64,000 nt of DNA from NCBI RefSeq assembly GCF_021295345.1, contig NZ_JAIMJB010000009.1:1-64000 (forward strand), read 5' to 3'. The position numbers were made by a program, and so were the translations under genes. This DNA is from Motilimonas eburnea (GTDB lineage: Bacteria > Pseudomonadota > Gammaproteobacteria > Enterobacterales > CBDFNC01). Shown piece by piece: positions 9,293-18,128 of the stretch; the stretch's first letter is position 1; each line of letters begins with the position of its first letter. The notes under the pieces are model-generated. The model made no database searches and was not told where the DNA came from. It was given only the letters and a program-made list of their open reading frames with translations.

Positions 9293-9865
9293 ATGTTTGA
9301 ACTAAAATACCACACCCCGTTTACTTGGACACAAGCCGTACTCGCTGACTTTGATGCTTTTTTGCAAGATCACGCCGCAGCAGAAAAAAAAGCCGCGGGC
9401 ATGGCGATGGCCATGTTATCTCATTATCCAGATCGCAAAACCTTAGTGCGTGCCATGGCGGATTTAGCCATTGAAGAGATGATCCATTTCAAGCAAGTAG
9501 TTAAGTTGCTGCAAGGGCGTGATGTCAATTTGGCCAAAGATGAAAAAGACCCCTATATAAAAGCGGTTAGAGCCCTGTTTCGAAATGGCAGCGACGCTTT
9601 CTTCATGGACAGATTACTTGTTGCAGGGGTAATAGAAGCCCGCGGCCATGAGCGTTTTTCACTGGTGGCGCAGGCTTTGCCCGAAGGCAAAGAGAAAGAT
9701 TTTTACGTGACGATTGCCAAGTCAGAAGAAAAACATAAGAACTTATTTATCGAGCTGGCTTATGAATATTTTGATAAAGTCGAAGTAGATGAGCGTCTGG
9801 AGCAAATATTAGTGGCTGAAGCCGAGATTTGTAGCCAATTGCCATTTCGTGCTGCCTTACACTAA
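9293..9865 (+). CDS. miaE: tRNA-(ms2io6A)-hydroxylase MiaE
   Basis: MiaE hydroxylates the isopentenyl group of ms2i6A37 in tRNAs reading UNN codons, using a carboxylate-bridged di-iron centre and oxygen. The four-helix bundle ligands are visible: Glu31 in AAAEKKA, EEMIH (Glu61/Glu62, His65), IEARGHERF (Glu115, His119) and SEEKH (Glu145/Glu146, His148). At 190 residues it is the short Pseudomonas-type form rather than the longer Salmonella one. It is single, with a GGCACC/GGTGCC hairpin about 20 bases downstream that lacks a T-run. Confidence 0.92.
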   Translation: MFELKYHTPFTWTQAVLADFDAFLQDHAAAEKKAAGMAMAMLSHYPDRKTLVRAMADLAIEEMIHFKQVVKLLQGRDVNLAKDEKDPYIKAVRALFRNGSDAFFMDRLLVAGVIEARGHERFSLVAQALPEGKEKDFYVTIAKSEEKHKNLFIELAYEYFDKVEVDERLEQILVAEAEICSQLPFRAALH

Positions 9866-10179
9866 GCCCCACGCCAGCGACAAGCAGGCACCCTAGGTGC
9901 CTAACCTAACTGCAGTGTGTTGACCTGACCAAATAGAGCGAAAGCCAACTGACACGCATTGGAGGTGGTAACATTTTCAATGCACTCCTGACTTCAATTT
10001 TCAGTGTTTTTCATAGACTCTTTCATTTTATGAAGTCCATTTACACCGAGTCTTACGCCAGAAAACGCACTTAAAACAAAGTTCAAGCCATTGTTAATGT
10101 CGGTTTAATCATTTAGAGTGGCTGAACTAACCCGTGGCTTTGAGTAAGTCGGTTTCAGTTACGCTAAGTAGGCTCTTTT
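9866..10179. other. intergenic region before coiled-coil gene
   Basis: 314 bases without a supported gene. It holds a small palindrome near 9886-9902 (AGGCACC/GGTGCCT) just after miaE. AT-rich sequence follows, presumably containing the promoter of the coiled-coil gene at 10180. No operator or clear -35/-10 pair could be assigned. Confidence 0.4.
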
Positions 10180-11799
10180 ATGCAAGATAAAATAAACAAT
10201 GACCTGTCGGATAATGCTGCTTCAGCGATTGCTGATTTGAAAGCTGCATTTAACCCGGCTGATAAAGTCGGCTCGTCAGTTCAATCAACGGCTAACCCAC
10301 ATTCTTCATCACATCCTAGTGCACCTGTGCATAGGCCATCACAACACCACAATCGCAAGCGAGGTGATGAGCAAAGTAATCCCATTTATAGCCTGCTACT
10401 TGACCCCGATCTAACCTTGATTGAAAAGCAACATGCCATGGCAAAAATGTTGACGTTTAGCTCTGCTCAAGATGTGAGTCAAGGATACCTAGACGATTTC
10501 AAGCAGTTTAATCTGCTGTTACAACAAGAGCATAAACAAGTCGCACAAAAAATAACGGCGATAAGTGATATTGATATTTTCTCTGAGTTAAACAGTGTCT
10601 ACGACGAAACCTTCACGGCGTTAACTTCCTTTGAAGCTAAGGTAAAGGAGCTAACCGATATTGTCGACGCGATCCATGTGCTACGAAACGAGGGTATAAC
10701 CTATGATGTGCTCAGAGAAATAGCCAAAGACAAAGAAGCCGATTTCAACTTGGCTTCGAAGAGAACAGCCCAAGAGCAAGCCCATGAAAGTTTAAAGCAT
10801 ACGATCAAAGACAAAACGCGTGAAATTGCCTTGTTAGAGCAGGATCTCACTTTGTTTGGCTTTGGTGTGCTCTCTCGTGCCTCTCGAGAGAAAATAGCCT
10901 TACTCAAACTTGACCTAGTTGAGCATAACGAAGAATTAGCTTTATTAGTTGAACAAATGGCCCAGATCCCAACAGAAGCTGTTAAAGCGACACAGTTTGC
11001 TGACTATACAGAACAAAAAGCAAAATTAAGAGAATTATTAGAGTTATCCCCATTGCAACACAAAGCGCGCCAGAAAGCCGTTGTCAATGCAGCCCAAGAT
11101 TTCATTCAAAAAAGTGAGTTGAGAATAAATCGCATAGCTCAGCATATGGAAACCTTAAGTGAGCAAATTGCGCAATTAAATAAAGCGAATTTGCAGATGT
11201 GTCAGTTTTACACCATAGTGAGTGAGGCGGCGAGGAACGCTGAGAAACAAAATAAAAGCCTATACCTCGGCCTGCAAGCAGCACCCTCGTTAGAAAGTGA
11301 CGATGAGCGCAATGAGCGAGAACGCCGTATGCATCATTTAAAGCAACACATTAATCTACTTAGTGACTCAGTTCGATATGCCAACGAGGTTGTGGCCGAA
11401 CTGACTCATCTAGGGGACAGCATTCAGTCGATGAAAGCCAACAGTGAAGCGCAAATGGCGCGTACACACCAATTGCATAACTCAAGTAAATTGGGTATCG
11501 CTGGTTTAGCTGGCCAGCTTACATCAGTTGTACAGGCTGTGTCGTTGGCCGCATTAGGGGAGGCTTCTGATCTCGCACGTATATCACTGGAGCAAATGCA
11601 GCAAGTGACTGTCGCAATAAGTGAACAAGCGGGCGTACGTCAGGCGTTACTAACACCAAAAGTAGATAAAGCCGAGCCTGACTTATCTTATGCGTTCGCG
11701 CTCAAGGAGCAAAATGAAAAAGTGGAGCTAGATGACGCGTTGCTTGGCTCGACAAAAGGCTTATTAGAGCGCACCGACTCATTGACGAAAGAATATTAA
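10180..11799 (+). CDS. coiled-coil protein, paralogue 1
   Basis: A 539-residue protein with no signal peptide or membrane segment, built mostly of long charged helices predicted to form coiled coils (about residues 110-430). The first 65 residues are polar and probably disordered. It is clearly paralogous to the protein encoded at 13176. Shared blocks include LTDIVDA (about 155), a FGFG/xxRASREKIA block (about 225-237), EQKAKLREL, AAQDFI, and near the C-terminus QLxxVxQAVSxAALGE. I estimate about half of aligned residues identical, by eye. It is followed by a small gene at 11866. Family and function are not recognised; a structural or scaffold protein handled by the AAA+ protein at 14946 is my inference. 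Confidence 0.8.
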   Translation: MQDKINNDLSDNAASAIADLKAAFNPADKVGSSVQSTANPHSSSHPSAPVHRPSQHHNRKRGDEQSNPIYSLLLDPDLTLIEKQHAMAKMLTFSSAQDVSQGYLDDFKQFNLLLQQEHKQVAQKITAISDIDIFSELNSVYDETFTALTSFEAKVKELTDIVDAIHVLRNEGITYDVLREIAKDKEADFNLASKRTAQEQAHESLKHTIKDKTREIALLEQDLTLFGFGVLSRASREKIALLKLDLVEHNEELALLVEQMAQIPTEAVKATQFADYTEQKAKLRELLELSPLQHKARQKAVVNAAQDFIQKSELRINRIAQHMETLSEQIAQLNKANLQMCQFYTIVSEAARNAEKQNKSLYLGLQAAPSLESDDERNERERRMHHLKQHINLLSDSVRYANEVVAELTHLGDSIQSMKANSEAQMARTHQLHNSSKLGIAGLAGQLTSVVQAVSLAALGEASDLARISLEQMQQVTVAISEQAGVRQALLTPKVDKAEPDLSYAFALKEQNEKVELDDALLGSTKGLLERTDSLTKEY

Positions 11800-11865
11800 G
11801 CATATTTGGCCATTACCATTGCCTTGGCACATAACGTTAGCCCGTCAACATTTGAGGATATCAAG

Positions 11866-12282
11866 ATGGATCAAGAAAAGGCTTATCTGATTATTGATAC
11901 TTTAGCGAACGGTATCGACCCCGTCACAGGGGAATGTTTCCCTGAAAATTCGCCCTACAACCACCCCGATGTCATACGGGCGCTTTTTTACCTTCTTCGC
12001 AACCAACCGACACACAAAAAGCAAAAAAAATCCCTTGAAGAAAAGCAACAAGAGAATGTGGCAAAAGGGTTACCAAAAAATTATGGTTTACCTTGGTCAG
12101 ACGAAGCCATCGAGTACGTTATCAGTCAATATAATGCTAATATCGCAATTGATTGCATTGCCCAAGAGGTAGCAAGAAAGCCAAGTTCAATCATTGGTTT
12201 ATTAAAAAAGAAAGAGGTTATCACTGAAGAGCAAGCTTTTTCTATGGGATTGCGTTATCAGACGAAAGCGGGCCGTGGATGA
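11866..12282 (+). CDS. small uncharacterised protein downstream of coiled-coil gene
   Basis: A 138-residue soluble protein. The ATG at 11866 with GAGG about 10 bases upstream is preferred over a TTG 60 bases earlier. It starts with a segment on dealing with acidic turns (NGIDPVTGECFPENSPYNHP, about residues 15-34), then a basic Lys-rich linker. The C-terminal helical part (about 85-125: WSDEAIEYVISQYN, then IAQEVARKPSSIIGLLKK) looks like a helix-turn-helix. DNA binding is therefore possible but unproven. It lies 66 bases after the first coiled-coil gene, in the same direction, and may be co-transcribed. I do not recognise a named family. Confidence 0.7.
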   Translation: MDQEKAYLIIDTLANGIDPVTGECFPENSPYNHPDVIRALFYLLRNQPTHKKQKKSLEEKQQENVAKGLPKNYGLPWSDEAIEYVISQYNANIAIDCIAQEVARKPSSIIGLLKKKEVITEEQAFSMGLRYQTKAGRG

Positions 12283-12361
12283 AACAAGCCCCCACCATTT
12301 TCTTAGGTACTGACGTTACGAAACAATCAATATAACGTCGTAAATCAGGAAATCAAAAGCC

Positions 12362-12894
12362 ATGCAACTGACACTCAACCACCTAACGATTAGGCCGTTT
12401 ACCCTCAATGATGTCGATGACGTGGCAGAGTACATGACCGATGCCAAAGCGACGTATTTCCTCGCCGAAGGTTGCTTGAGTAAAGAGGCGGTGATCCGTT
12501 TTGTGACCGAAACAAAGCAAGCGTTTGCTATCTTACATCAAGGCAGCAAAAGGTGGTGGGTCATATCGAGTTTTCCCCTTGGTTTGGTGATCATACTTAT
12601 GAGATTGGCTGGATCATCCATCCTGAATTTCAAGGTCAAGGTATCGCCTATGAAGCGGCTTCGGCGGCATTGGCTTATGGCTTTGAAACGCTAAACCTTC
12701 ACCGAGTGGTGGCCACCGCTCAACCCGACAATCCTGCCTCTTATCGCCTGATGGAAAAATTGGGCATGATCAGAGAAGGGCACTTTCGACAATGTATTCC
12801 AAGGCCAAATGGCCAATGGTGGGACGAATACTTTTATTCAATGTTGGCCTCTGATTACCAACGGCATATTACTTGCGCCCCAAGTAAGGTGTAA
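12362..12894 (+). pseudogene. frameshifted GNAT acetyltransferase
   Basis: Two overlapping frames together make one RimJ/RimL-type acetyltransferase of about 177 residues. The first part (from ATG 12362: LTIRPFTLNDVDDVAEYM) gives the N-terminal lobe. After a break at about 12549-12555 (AGCAAAAGGTGGTGGG), the second frame continues with VGHIEFSPWFGDHTYEIGWI and the acetyl-CoA motif FQGQGIAYEAASAAL through the C-terminus. One missing base near the AAAAGG run restores a single frame. As given, the gene cannot make the full enzyme unless ribosomes shift frame. A sequencing deletion in the short A-run is equally possible. It separates the two coiled-coil genes. Confidence 0.85.
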
Positions 12895-13175
12895 CAGGCA
12901 TAATAGGCTCATTTATAGCGGGGCTAGCCAGTAGGTTTAACCAAGGCCATTGGTCAATCCCCGTTAAGTCCCAATTATCTTTAAACCTTGTAAGTAGTTA
13001 AAAAAGTAAAATTAACATCATTGTTAATATCCTAACTATCAGTTAGTATCGATCTATTGATATTTGTTTGATGTCAACATGCGAAGGTCGTTTATTTATC
13101 GCCCCATTAAAGGCGCGTTAATCAGTGCGATCTCTTTCTCATTTTTGATTTCAGCTTTGCTGACTAGGATACATA

Positions 13176-14867
13176 ATGTCGTCTAATGCACGTAGTAAGA
13201 AAAAATCATCTAATTCAATCAATCAAGTCATAGAGCAGGCGGTTAAAACGTCAAAACGGCGTTCAACCAGTGCTTCAGCTCAAACCAAAGAGCAACACCA
13301 AAGCAGCGAAAAGTTTGCGAATATTCAAAGCAATACGTTTTACGGTATTGTGCTTGACCCAAGCTTGACGCCGGCCGATAAGAAAAATGCAGTCACCCAA
13401 GCATTAACGTTTACCAATAACAAAGACGATGCCAAAGAAAAGTTAGAAGAATTTAACCAGTTTAAAGAATTCTTGCAGCATGAACGTAAACGCATGGCGC
13501 AAGAGATCATCACGCTGACAGATACGGGGGCCTTCTCTGAATTGAAAAATGTTTATGATGAAATAAACAATGCCCTTATTTCGTTTGAAACCAAAATTAC
13601 TCCGTTAACCGACATTGTTGATGCGGTTTATACCTTACGTATGAACGGTGTGACCTTTGATGTATTTAGAGAAATCGCAGAAGACAAAGAAGCAGAAGCC
13701 GAACTGGCGTTACTTCGCGCGCAGCAACAGCAAGATTTAGAAGCCTTAACCAAAATCTTAAAAGAAAAGAAAAATCAAATAGCCATACTTGGGCAAGATA
13801 AATCTTGGTTTGGCTTTGGTGATGTTACCCGCGCCTCAAGAGAAAAAATTGCGGTACTTGAGCTAGAAATAGAAGGCCATAAGGATGAATTATCAAAACT
13901 GACCCAGGCCATAGCCGAAACGCCGGAGCGCCCGCAGAGCCAGTCGAACCTCGTTGAATATGCCGAGCAAAAGGCAAAATTACGTGAGCTATTGGATATC
14001 TCCTCAACCGAGCATAAAGACAGACAAAAAGAGTTAGTGACCGCGGCGCAAGACTTTATAAAAACCACTGAGGTGAGAGTGGGTAAAGTGTCTGAGCATT
14101 TTGACATGATGAATGATCAAATTGACAACCTAAATGAAGCCAACTTTAGCATGCGCGAGATTTACGCCATCATTAATGATGCGACGAAGGAAGCCGATAA
14201 AGAAAACGAAACATTACGTGACACCTTGCAACCCGATGATCCTAATGAAGGCGACATTGAGCGAATGACGCGTGAACGCCACAAACGCGATCTGGAAAAC
14301 CACATTAAAGCCTTGGGCAGCTCAGCGGTGGACACCACCACGGTACTGGCTGAGTTGACTAGCTCAGGTCATCGCATCAAATCCATGCAAGATGCAAACG
14401 ATCAACAGATTTCTCGTACCCGCCAGCTACACAGCTCAGGCGTTGCGGGCGTGGCTGATCAACTTAGCACTGTGCTGCAAGCCGTATCCTCAGCGGCATT
14501 GGGCGAATCATCAGAAATGGCCCGCATGTCCCTAGAGCGCATGCAACAAACCACCACAGCCTTAGGCCAAAAAGAGGTGATCCGCGTTGCACTGGGTACT
14601 CAAGAGCAAAACAGCGAACTAAGCAAAGCCCTAGAGGATTTAGAGCAATACGGCCAAGTGATTGAAACCGCAACCAGTATTACTCGAGATGGTTTATTGG
14701 AAACAAAAGATTTATTAAGTCGACTAGAAAATACCGCAAAAGATGTTCAAGCCAGCGTACAAGAGTCCATTTCTGTTGCAGCTGATGTGACGTCTGGAAA
14801 ATACGAAGATGAGCAAAAAACGAAGCAACCTCAAAAGCAAGCCGAGGCCAGTCCGTTTGGTTTTTAA
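13176..14867 (+). CDS. coiled-coil protein, paralogue 2
   Basis: A 563-residue cytosolic coiled-coil protein, paralogue of the one at 10180. The first 50 residues are Ser/Lys/Gln-rich and disordered. A helical array with high coiled-coil character runs from about residue 80 to 440. The conserved blocks seen in both copies include PLTDIVDAVYTLRMNGVTFD, FGFGDVTRASREKIAVLE, EQKAKLRELLDI and VLQAVSSAALGE. Unlike paralogue 1 it has an extra C-terminal helix (about residues 495-545) and a Gln/Lys-rich tail. A terminator hairpin follows the stop, then the AAA+ gene 79 bases after the stop. The family is not recognised. Abundance higher than that of the AAA+ protein is inferred from the intervening terminator. 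Confidence 0.82.
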   Translation: MSSNARSKKKSSNSINQVIEQAVKTSKRRSTSASAQTKEQHQSSEKFANIQSNTFYGIVLDPSLTPADKKNAVTQALTFTNNKDDAKEKLEEFNQFKEFLQHERKRMAQEIITLTDTGAFSELKNVYDEINNALISFETKITPLTDIVDAVYTLRMNGVTFDVFREIAEDKEAEAELALLRAQQQQDLEALTKILKEKKNQIAILGQDKSWFGFGDVTRASREKIAVLELEIEGHKDELSKLTQAIAETPERPQSQSNLVEYAEQKAKLRELLDISSTEHKDRQKELVTAAQDFIKTTEVRVGKVSEHFDMMNDQIDNLNEANFSMREIYAIINDATKEADKENETLRDTLQPDDPNEGDIERMTRERHKRDLENHIKALGSSAVDTTTVLAELTSSGHRIKSMQDANDQQISRTRQLHSSGVAGVADQLSTVLQAVSSAALGESSEMARMSLERMQQTTTALGQKEVIRVALGTQEQNSELSKALEDLEQYGQVIETATSITRDGLLETKDLLSRLENTAKDVQASVQESISVAADVTSGKYEDEQKTKQPQKQAEASPFGF

Positions 14868-14884
14868 TATCCAACGCTAAATCC

Positions 14885-14908
14885 ATAGCCCCAACTGGGG
14901 CTATTTTT
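14885..14908 (+). terminator. terminator between coiled-coil and AAA+ genes
   Basis: An 8-bp perfect stem ATAGCCCC/GGGGCTAT with loop AACT is followed by TTTT. It lies 17 bases after the stop of the coiled-coil gene and 37 before the AAA+ start, so it would end most transcripts. Read-through would make the ATPase substoichiometric. Confidence 0.8.
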
Positions 14909-14945
14909 ATGTCTATTTTTCCAGAGATGACTGAACAGGTAACCT

Positions 14946-17186
14946 ATGTCACAAGATAATTTTCTGATCCGTGGTCGCGATAAATTAGCGCAATATCCAG
15001 ACTTTCAACTCGTTGGCCGAGACAAAGAGCTAAAGCAACTCGCTGGCGTGTTAATGCGCAAACAAGCCAATAGCGTGTTACTCGTCGGCACTGGTGGGGT
15101 AGGCTGCTCGGCCCTTTGCTTGGGTCTACAAGCCAGTAAAAACGACCCACATGCTTCTTTTGATATCATAAACAAACGCATCTTTTGGTTAGATACCGAT
15201 GGCTTGTTTGCCTCAGGTGATCCAAACGCAATGAATGAGCAATATCAAAAATTGCTGCGCACCTTAAGCCGCTCAAGAGAATCGATTTTGATCATCGAAG
15301 ATGCGAGAGATTTCATTGAAGCCGCGCGCAATAACGGTTGTACTAACTTTATTAATGCCTTAGTGCGTGAAATTCGCATGAACAAGTTTCAGGTGATTTT
15401 TGAAACGCGCGATGAAGATCTCGAAGTGGTGCTAAAGTGCCATTCTGACATGCGTGAATATTACACCATGCTGGATATCAAAGAGCCGCCACATGGCTCC
15501 TTAACCGAGATCATTAGCGTGACTAGTAAACGGTTAGAGCAGCATCATAAAATTAGCATTAGCCAAGAAGCCATTGATACAGCAATTGACTTAACGAATA
15601 AATACCGCGTTCGTGAAATGAGTTTAAGCCGAGCCCAACCCGAGCGCAGTTTAAACCTATTGGATCGCGCATTAACGTCTTATCGCCAGCGGGCTCATGC
15701 CGAGCCAGCTAAACTAACGCAATTAAATTATCAGTTGAGCTTAATCGAGCTGGCGATTGCCGGCGATGAAAACAGTGATTTTTTGCATATACCGGCTGAG
15801 CAGCTTTTGAGCAAGAAAGCAGAGCTGGCGCAAGCTATCACGCAGCAGCAAGCGCAATGGCATGATATCCAGCAACAAATGCGCAAATGCTATAAAAATC
15901 AGCGTGACGGCGAAGAAGGGTTAATTGAGCTAGAAGATTCGCTGAATAAGCAACAAGCATTAGAGCAACAAAAAGACACGGCCAAACCCGAGCCTGAAAC
16001 CGTTGAGCAATTTCGTGGTTTTTCGGCTTCCCTCGCGGCGGGATTTGAATCGGAGGCCATCAGCAAGATCCGCACAGAAATTGCGCAAATGGAGGCATAC
16101 GTTAAAGAAAATCGGCTTAAATTTGATCAGCTGACCAGCCAAGTGAATGCCGAACTTTGTTTGGATGTGGAGAGTGTGCTGGCCGAATTCAGTGCCATTT
16201 CGGGGATTGCAACCGACAAACTTAATCAAGATGAGCGCAGTAAATTACTGAAAATACAATCGGTACTCAGCGCTAGGGTGTTTGGACAAGATCATGCGGT
16301 GGCGCAATTGGCCGATGCGGTGCGCGTGGCGCGCGTTGGCTTAAAAGATCCTGAAAAGCCGCAAGCTTCATTTATGTTTTTAGGGCCATCGGGTACAGGT
16401 AAAACGGAATTAGCTAAAGCCTTGGCCGCGGCCTTGTTTGATGATGAGCGAGCCCTGCTGCGCTTTGACATGTCTGAGTACATGGAAAAACATGGCGTTG
16501 CCAAATTGATCGGTGCGCCTCCGGGGTACGAAGGCTATGAAGCGGGTGGGATCTTGACTAATTCCATGCGAGCGAACCCTAGGGTTATTGTATTATTTGA
16601 CGAGATTGAAAAAGCGCACCCGGATGTATTTAACGTCTTGCTACAAGTACTGGATGACGGTCGACTCACCGATAACCGCGGGTTAACGGTGTCATTCAGT
16701 GATGCCATCATTTTGATGACAACCAACATAGGGCAGCCCCATTTCCTTGACCAAAATCTGAGCTTTGATCAAGCGGTCGCGGAAACCATGAAAGAGCTAG
16801 ATCAGGTGTATCGCCCCGAGTTTTTAAACCGCTTTAACGGCCGAGAAAACATCGTCTGCTTTAATCGCTTGGATTTAGCTGTGGTTGAAAAGATAGCCCG
16901 TCGTGAAATTGATAAGCTCAACCATCAAATTAAAGCCAGTGGCAAAAAAATCATTATTAATGTCAGTGATCAGACCTTGGCCGATATTTGTAAAGATATT
17001 TATGTCCCAGCCATTGGCGCGCGCGGCCTGCCTGGTTACATCACCACACGGATCAAACCTGCGGTGGCTAACACCTTACTGCAGACCCCACATGCTCAAG
17101 GTGAAATGGTGATTAATTATGATCCATCGGCAAAACAATTAGCGATTTCAGCGCCGCTTAGCCAAGCAACAGTGCAGCCGGCATAG
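14946..17186 (+). CDS. ClpB-like AAA+ ATPase with degenerate first domain
   Basis: A 746-residue two-domain Clp/Hsp100-type protein. Domain 1 (about 20-250) follows the ClpA/ClpB layout, but the Walker A reads GTGGVGCS (48-55), with Cys54 where the catalytic Lys should be, and the Walker B region ends IIEDARD. A helical, partly coiled-coil middle region (about 282-405) follows. Domain 2 is canonical: GPSGTGKT (480-487), pore loop GYEGYEAGG (527-535), VIVLFDEIEKAH (547-558), sensor TTN (592-594), arginine finger in EFLNRF (Arg629) and sensor-2 GAR (691-693). There is no ClpP-docking IGF/IGL loop, so a remodelling rather than a proteolytic role is likely. The ClpB N-terminal substrate domain is also absent. 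It is followed 20 bases later by a membrane-protein gene. Confidence 0.88.
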   Translation: MSQDNFLIRGRDKLAQYPDFQLVGRDKELKQLAGVLMRKQANSVLLVGTGGVGCSALCLGLQASKNDPHASFDIINKRIFWLDTDGLFASGDPNAMNEQYQKLLRTLSRSRESILIIEDARDFIEAARNNGCTNFINALVREIRMNKFQVIFETRDEDLEVVLKCHSDMREYYTMLDIKEPPHGSLTEIISVTSKRLEQHHKISISQEAIDTAIDLTNKYRVREMSLSRAQPERSLNLLDRALTSYRQRAHAEPAKLTQLNYQLSLIELAIAGDENSDFLHIPAEQLLSKKAELAQAITQQQAQWHDIQQQMRKCYKNQRDGEEGLIELEDSLNKQQALEQQKDTAKPEPETVEQFRGFSASLAAGFESEAISKIRTEIAQMEAYVKENRLKFDQLTSQVNAELCLDVESVLAEFSAISGIATDKLNQDERSKLLKIQSVLSARVFGQDHAVAQLADAVRVARVGLKDPEKPQASFMFLGPSGTGKTELAKALAAALFDDERALLRFDMSEYMEKHGVAKLIGAPPGYEGYEAGGILTNSMRANPRVIVLFDEIEKAHPDVFNVLLQVLDDGRLTDNRGLTVSFSDAIILMTTNIGQPHFLDQNLSFDQAVAETMKELDQVYRPEFLNRFNGRENIVCFNRLDLAVVEKIARREIDKLNHQIKASGKKIIINVSDQTLADICKDIYVPAIGARGLPGYITTRIKPAVANTLLQTPHAQGEMVINYDPSAKQLAISAPLSQATVQPA

Positions 17187-17206
17187 CCAAGAGGGAGCCC
17201 TAAACC

Positions 17207-17980
17207 ATGATGGAGCACAATAATGAGCCAAGGGTAAATCGTTCAGAACTATCCCAATCTGAGCTGTTAAAACAGGCCCAGCACGCCTTAGCTGAGCATG
17301 CTGTTGCCGATAAATCGGCGTCGGCAAAACAATCCATTTTGGTTAAAACCCTGACCCTTATGGTCAGGGTGATCAGTAAGGTTTGGTATGTGATAACGCG
17401 AACCGTTGCCTGGCTTAATTACCTGCTTAGTAGCCGAAATCCTGTGCTTTATGGCATCAAAATCGGGGCAATTTGGTTAGCTTATGTTCCGGATAGTCAA
17501 TATCCGGGTGAGCTGACCTTTTGTGCCCGTCGTTTGGGGAAAAACAGTGCGTGGATTGGCGCACTAGGTTTGGCTGTGTATATCGCTATCACAGCGGCTT
17601 ACTTTTATGGCACCCAGTTTGAGGAGCTGGTTTACACCACAGGCAAGCAAGAGATAGTCGCAGGGGAGCAGTATCAATTTACAGGTTGTACCTCGCTACC
17701 TTGCAGTACACAAGCCGACAATGGTAAATACTATAAAGTAGAGTCGAGCCATTTTTTGCCTGCCCTGTATTATCCTGAAGAAGATGTTTACGCTAATATC
17801 CCGCAACAAGACGGTGCCTGCTTAGTAAAGGGTTACGGCTTTTATTTCAGAAGCTTACGCTCACTTTACAAGTACTTTCAATGGTATCAAAAAGCCTTTG
17901 ATGTCTCGTGTCGCCCTTATACCGAAGCGGAAAAGCAATTGGCGATTGGCTCGGGCGAAATACAAAAGGTGAAAGCCTGA
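17207..17980 (+). CDS. membrane protein of the coiled-coil/AAA+ locus
   Basis: A 257-residue protein starting 20 bases after the AAA+ stop, with a GAGGGAG ribosome site, so co-translated with it. Residues 1-40 are polar, and 43-75 form a hydrophobic/amphipathic stretch. A clear transmembrane helix spans about 114-134 (SAWIGALGLAVYIAITAAYF). The C-terminal part (about 135-257) contains four cysteines (161, 166, 205, 235), compatible with two disulfide bonds in the periplasm. No family is recognised. It may anchor the cytosolic coiled-coil/AAA+ components to the inner membrane; that is inference from the operon. Confidence 0.75.
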   Translation: MMEHNNEPRVNRSELSQSELLKQAQHALAEHAVADKSASAKQSILVKTLTLMVRVISKVWYVITRTVAWLNYLLSSRNPVLYGIKIGAIWLAYVPDSQYPGELTFCARRLGKNSAWIGALGLAVYIAITAAYFYGTQFEELVYTTGKQEIVAGEQYQFTGCTSLPCSTQADNGKYYKVESSHFLPALYYPEEDVYANIPQQDGACLVKGYGFYFRSLRSLYKYFQWYQKAFDVSCRPYTEAEKQLAIGSGEIQKVKA

Positions 17981-18128
17981 CTTATTCTCCCAGCGAATGC
18001 TTATACGAGTTAAAGGGGGGTTACCCAGACAATCATAACAGGCTTGGTAAAAGGATATTTTACACAAGCCTGATCTTATAAATTGATATGCTGGTCCCTT
18101 TGGTACTTAGCAGAAACCGCTATATCCA

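Noticed and set aside
10180-14867. Coiled-coil proteins as TelA-type toxic anion resistance proteins
   Set aside because: Lengths and helical character are similar, but the TelA sequence blocks I know are not present.
14946-17186. AAA+ protein as the type VI secretion ATPase ClpV or as housekeeping ClpB
   Set aside because: No other type VI genes are nearby, the N-terminal Clp domain is missing and domain 1 is degenerate.
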